Of a stretch of DNA of 64,000 nucleotides, positions 62,329 through 64,000 are shown piece after piece. The notes below the pieces were generated by a model that was not told the origin of the DNA, did no database searches, and saw only the letters and a program-made list of their open reading frames with translations. Location: positions 62,001 through 126,000 of the forward strand of contig NZ_ATUX01000005.1 of NCBI RefSeq assembly GCF_000420425.1, read 5' to 3'. Every line of letters starts with the position of its first letter. The stretch's first letter is position 1. Source of the DNA: Schaalia vaccimaxillae DSM 15804. Its GTDB lineage: Bacteria > Actinomycetota > Actinomycetes > Actinomycetales > Actinomycetaceae. The position numbers and the translations under genes are program-made.

Positions 62329-62410
62329 TCACCACTGACACCTAAGGCCGCTCCGCCCAAAGTATTGAACCGGATGGCAGCGAATCCCACTATGGGGACA
62401 CATTGCGATG

Positions 62411-62453
62411 GAGGGCCGTCCCGCACCCCGGCACGGGTGCGCGGGACGGCCTC
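62411..62453 (+). terminator. Intra-operon hairpin between rhaI and rhaB
   Basis: Arms GGCCGTCCCGC (62414-62424) and GCGGGACGGCC (62441-62451) form an 11-bp stem, extended by GAGG/CTC with one bulge. ACCC/GGGT also pairs inside. No T run. It could partly terminate transcription or protect the upstream mRNA. Confidence 0.7.
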
Positions 62454-62491
62454 ATTCGTGCCAACGCCGTGACCACGAAACGAGAAATAAT

Positions 62492-63991
62492 ATGACTTGG
62501 ACCGTTGCAGCAGTTGACCTAGGAGCCTCATCCGGGCGCGTCTTGCGTACCGTATTCAATGAGGGCGTCCTGAGCGTCGAGGAATGCGGGCGCTTCCCCA
62601 ATGGCCCGGTGCGCGTTCCTGTCAACGGCGGCGACGACTTCGAGTGGGACATTCTTGCTCTGTGGACGGGCGTGCGTCAGGGCCTGGCCGAGGCTGCGCG
62701 CCGAGGACCCGTTGATGCCATTGGCATCGACACCTGGGCTGTGGACTACGGCCTGCTGGATGTCGATGGACGCCTCGTCGGCAACCCTCAGTGTTACCGC
62801 TCCCCGCGCACGGCGGACGCCGTTGATGCCGTCTACGCGGTGATGAACGCCGACGTGCTCTATGCTCGCAACGGTCTGCAGTTCCAGCCCTTCAACTCGA
62901 TGTTCCAACTCATTGCCGACAAGGAACAGGCCCGTGCCCGTGAGGGCGTCAAAATGCTAATGATCCCCGACCTTCTTGGCTATTGGTTGACAGGTCGGCG
63001 TGTCTGCGAGGTGACGAATGCATCGACGACCGGCCTCGTAGATCCCCACACCCGCTGCTGGGACCCCGAGGTTCTCGCACTCCTCGCTGAGCACTTTGGC
63101 GTCGATGTGCCCGGTCTCCTGCCCGAACTCGTCGAACCCGGCGAAATCGTCGGCCCCGTGCGCCTGGACGGTGTTGACCTGCGGACCTCTGCGGGTGAGC
63201 CGACTCCTTTGGTTGCTGTGGGGACTCACGATACCGCGTCGGCTGTGGCAGCAGTTCCTGCAGTCGACGGCAAGCGCTTCGGTTTCGTGTCATCAGGTAC
63301 TTGGTCGCTAGTTGGCACTGAATTGGATGAGCCGGTGCTTTCTGCCGACTCGCGCGCCGCGAACTTTACGAACGAACTAGGGGTGGACGGCACTGTGCGA
63401 TACCTTAAAAACATCATGGGCATGTGGGTTCAGCAAGAGTGCCTGCGACAGTGGCGAGCCCAAGGAGACGCAGACCTATCCTGGCCCATCCTGGACGCTG
63501 AAACGGATGCGGCCCAGCCCATGCGAACGCTCTTCGACATCAATGACCCCGAGTTCTTCGCGCCCGGAGACATGCTAGGGCGGATCAACGCCTGGTGTGC
63601 GAAGGTCGGTGAGCCCTTGCCTGAGAACCGCGGGCAGCTGCTGCGCTCGATCACCGAGTCACTTGTGGTTGCCTACCGGCGGGCACTGCGCGAAGCCTCG
63701 GAGCTATCGGGCCGCCTCCTCGAGGTTATCCACATCGTTGGCGGCGGCTCGAAGAATGCCCTCCTGTGCCAGGGGACCGCCGACGCAACCGGGCTCCCCG
63801 TGGTTGCAGGCCCAGTTGAGGGAACGGCCTTTGGCAATATGATCGTGCAGCTACGGGCTGTTGGGGCTCTTGAAGGCAGCCTGTCGGATCTGCGTGTGGT
63901 GGTTGCTGCGTCTGAGACGGTGACCCGGTATGAACCGCGGCCCGAGGCAATGGCAGACTGGGATGCCGCCGAGAAGCGGGTGTGTGGCTAG
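62492..63991 (+). CDS. rhaB: Rhamnulokinase
   Basis: Phosphorylates L-rhamnulose to L-rhamnulose 1-phosphate. A 499-residue FGGY-family kinase: N-terminal VAAVDLGASSGRV, VDAIGIDTWAVDYGLLD, the hinge segment VAVGTHDTASAVAAVP, and C-terminal VIHIVGGGSKNALLCQGTAD. ATG 62492 begins the domain. The next pathway enzyme (aldolase) is not in the window, which ends 9 bp after this stop. Confidence 0.95.
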   Translation: MTWTVAAVDLGASSGRVLRTVFNEGVLSVEECGRFPNGPVRVPVNGGDDFEWDILALWTGVRQGLAEAARRGPVDAIGIDTWAVDYGLLDVDGRLVGNPQCYRSPRTADAVDAVYAVMNADVLYARNGLQFQPFNSMFQLIADKEQARAREGVKMLMIPDLLGYWLTGRRVCEVTNASTTGLVDPHTRCWDPEVLALLAEHFGVDVPGLLPELVEPGEIVGPVRLDGVDLRTSAGEPTPLVAVGTHDTASAVAAVPAVDGKRFGFVSSGTWSLVGTELDEPVLSADSRAANFTNELGVDGTVRYLKNIMGMWVQQECLRQWRAQGDADLSWPILDAETDAAQPMRTLFDINDPEFFAPGDMLGRINAWCAKVGEPLPENRGQLLRSITESLVVAYRRALREASELSGRLLEVIHIVGGGSKNALLCQGTADATGLPVVAGPVEGTAFGNMIVQLRAVGALEGSLSDLRVVVAASETVTRYEPRPEAMADWDAAEKRVCG

Positions 63992-64000
63992 GCCCCGGCA

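Overview
The window reads as chromosomal DNA of a high-GC Gram-positive actinobacterium, most likely a facultatively anaerobic member of the Actinomycetaceae (Schaalia/Actinomyces-like). This placement is inference. It rests on a WhiB regulator, a PonA2-type penicillin-binding protein, a Crp/GlxR-type regulator, an actinobacterial tad pilus locus, DUF4244 and DUF1023 proteins, and an oxygen-sensitive class III ribonucleotide reductase. No phage, transposase or CRISPR array was found. The most unusual feature is a 22-bp repeat with a 12-bp core (GGGCGTCCCTCG), found as eight short tandem arrays (24 units counted). Three of them sit in frame inside the copper ATPase gene.

Layout. 1-3262: copper-resistance operon csoR-copZ-copA, reading left and running off the left edge, with a CsoR-type operator. 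3574-5928: a frameshifted alpha/beta-hydrolase gene and a membrane-protein gene. 6050-10350: purB, an OafA-type acyltransferase with an SGNH domain, and a fructosamine-kinase-like gene. 10520-12518: a WXG100-like protein translationally coupled to an alpha/beta hydrolase. 12611-15607: TPP riboswitch followed by thiM-thiE-thiD-tenA (thiamine precursor salvage). 15612-18721: small membrane protein, lipoprotein, DUF1023 hydrolase (split from its N-terminal helical part by one in-frame TAA) and an ESX-like helical protein. 18819-22731: YwiC-like membrane protein, BASS-family transporter, and a MacB/FtsX-type ABC exporter pair. 22983-23056: tRNA-Pro(CGG).

23158-27847: metallophosphoesterase, ponA2, whiB, a 53-residue DUF4177 gene and crp. 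This resembles the mycobacterial ponA2/whiB4/crp neighbourhood. 28173-30630: two membrane proteins. 30719-36593: tad/Flp pilus operon (Ssd-like, TadA, a fused TadB-TadC, Flp-like DUF4244 pilin, TadE-like, Rv3654c-like), closed by a 20-bp perfect terminator stem. 36927-40541: DEAD/DEAH helicase with a DUF1998 region and two YbjN proteins. 40674-44567: small membrane proteins, a probable type VII-like substrate with a partner gene, and a PAP2 phosphatase. 44597-47868: repeat arrays, two NrdR boxes, nrdD and nrdG. 47934-55557: LRV-domain membrane protein, a remnant of a DUF4143 ATPase gene, acyl-CoA dehydrogenase, LytR_C-domain protein, DUF6270 protein, App1 phosphatase and a LacI regulator. 55685-63991: L-rhamnose uptake and catabolism (ABC transporter rhaTPQS, mutarotase rhaM, isomerase rhaI, kinase rhaB). 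Shared palindromes at both promoters link this region to the divergent LacI repressor. No rhamnulose-1-phosphate aldolase is visible; it would have to lie to the right.

Most of the window is ordinary core metabolism. The points that deserve a second look are the 22-bp repeats, the metal-binding domain nested inside the ATPase nucleotide-binding domain, the over-represented octamer CGAGGGCG, the repeated WXG/alpha-beta-hydrolase cassettes, and the three 23-bp direct repeats upstream of the DUF4143 remnant.
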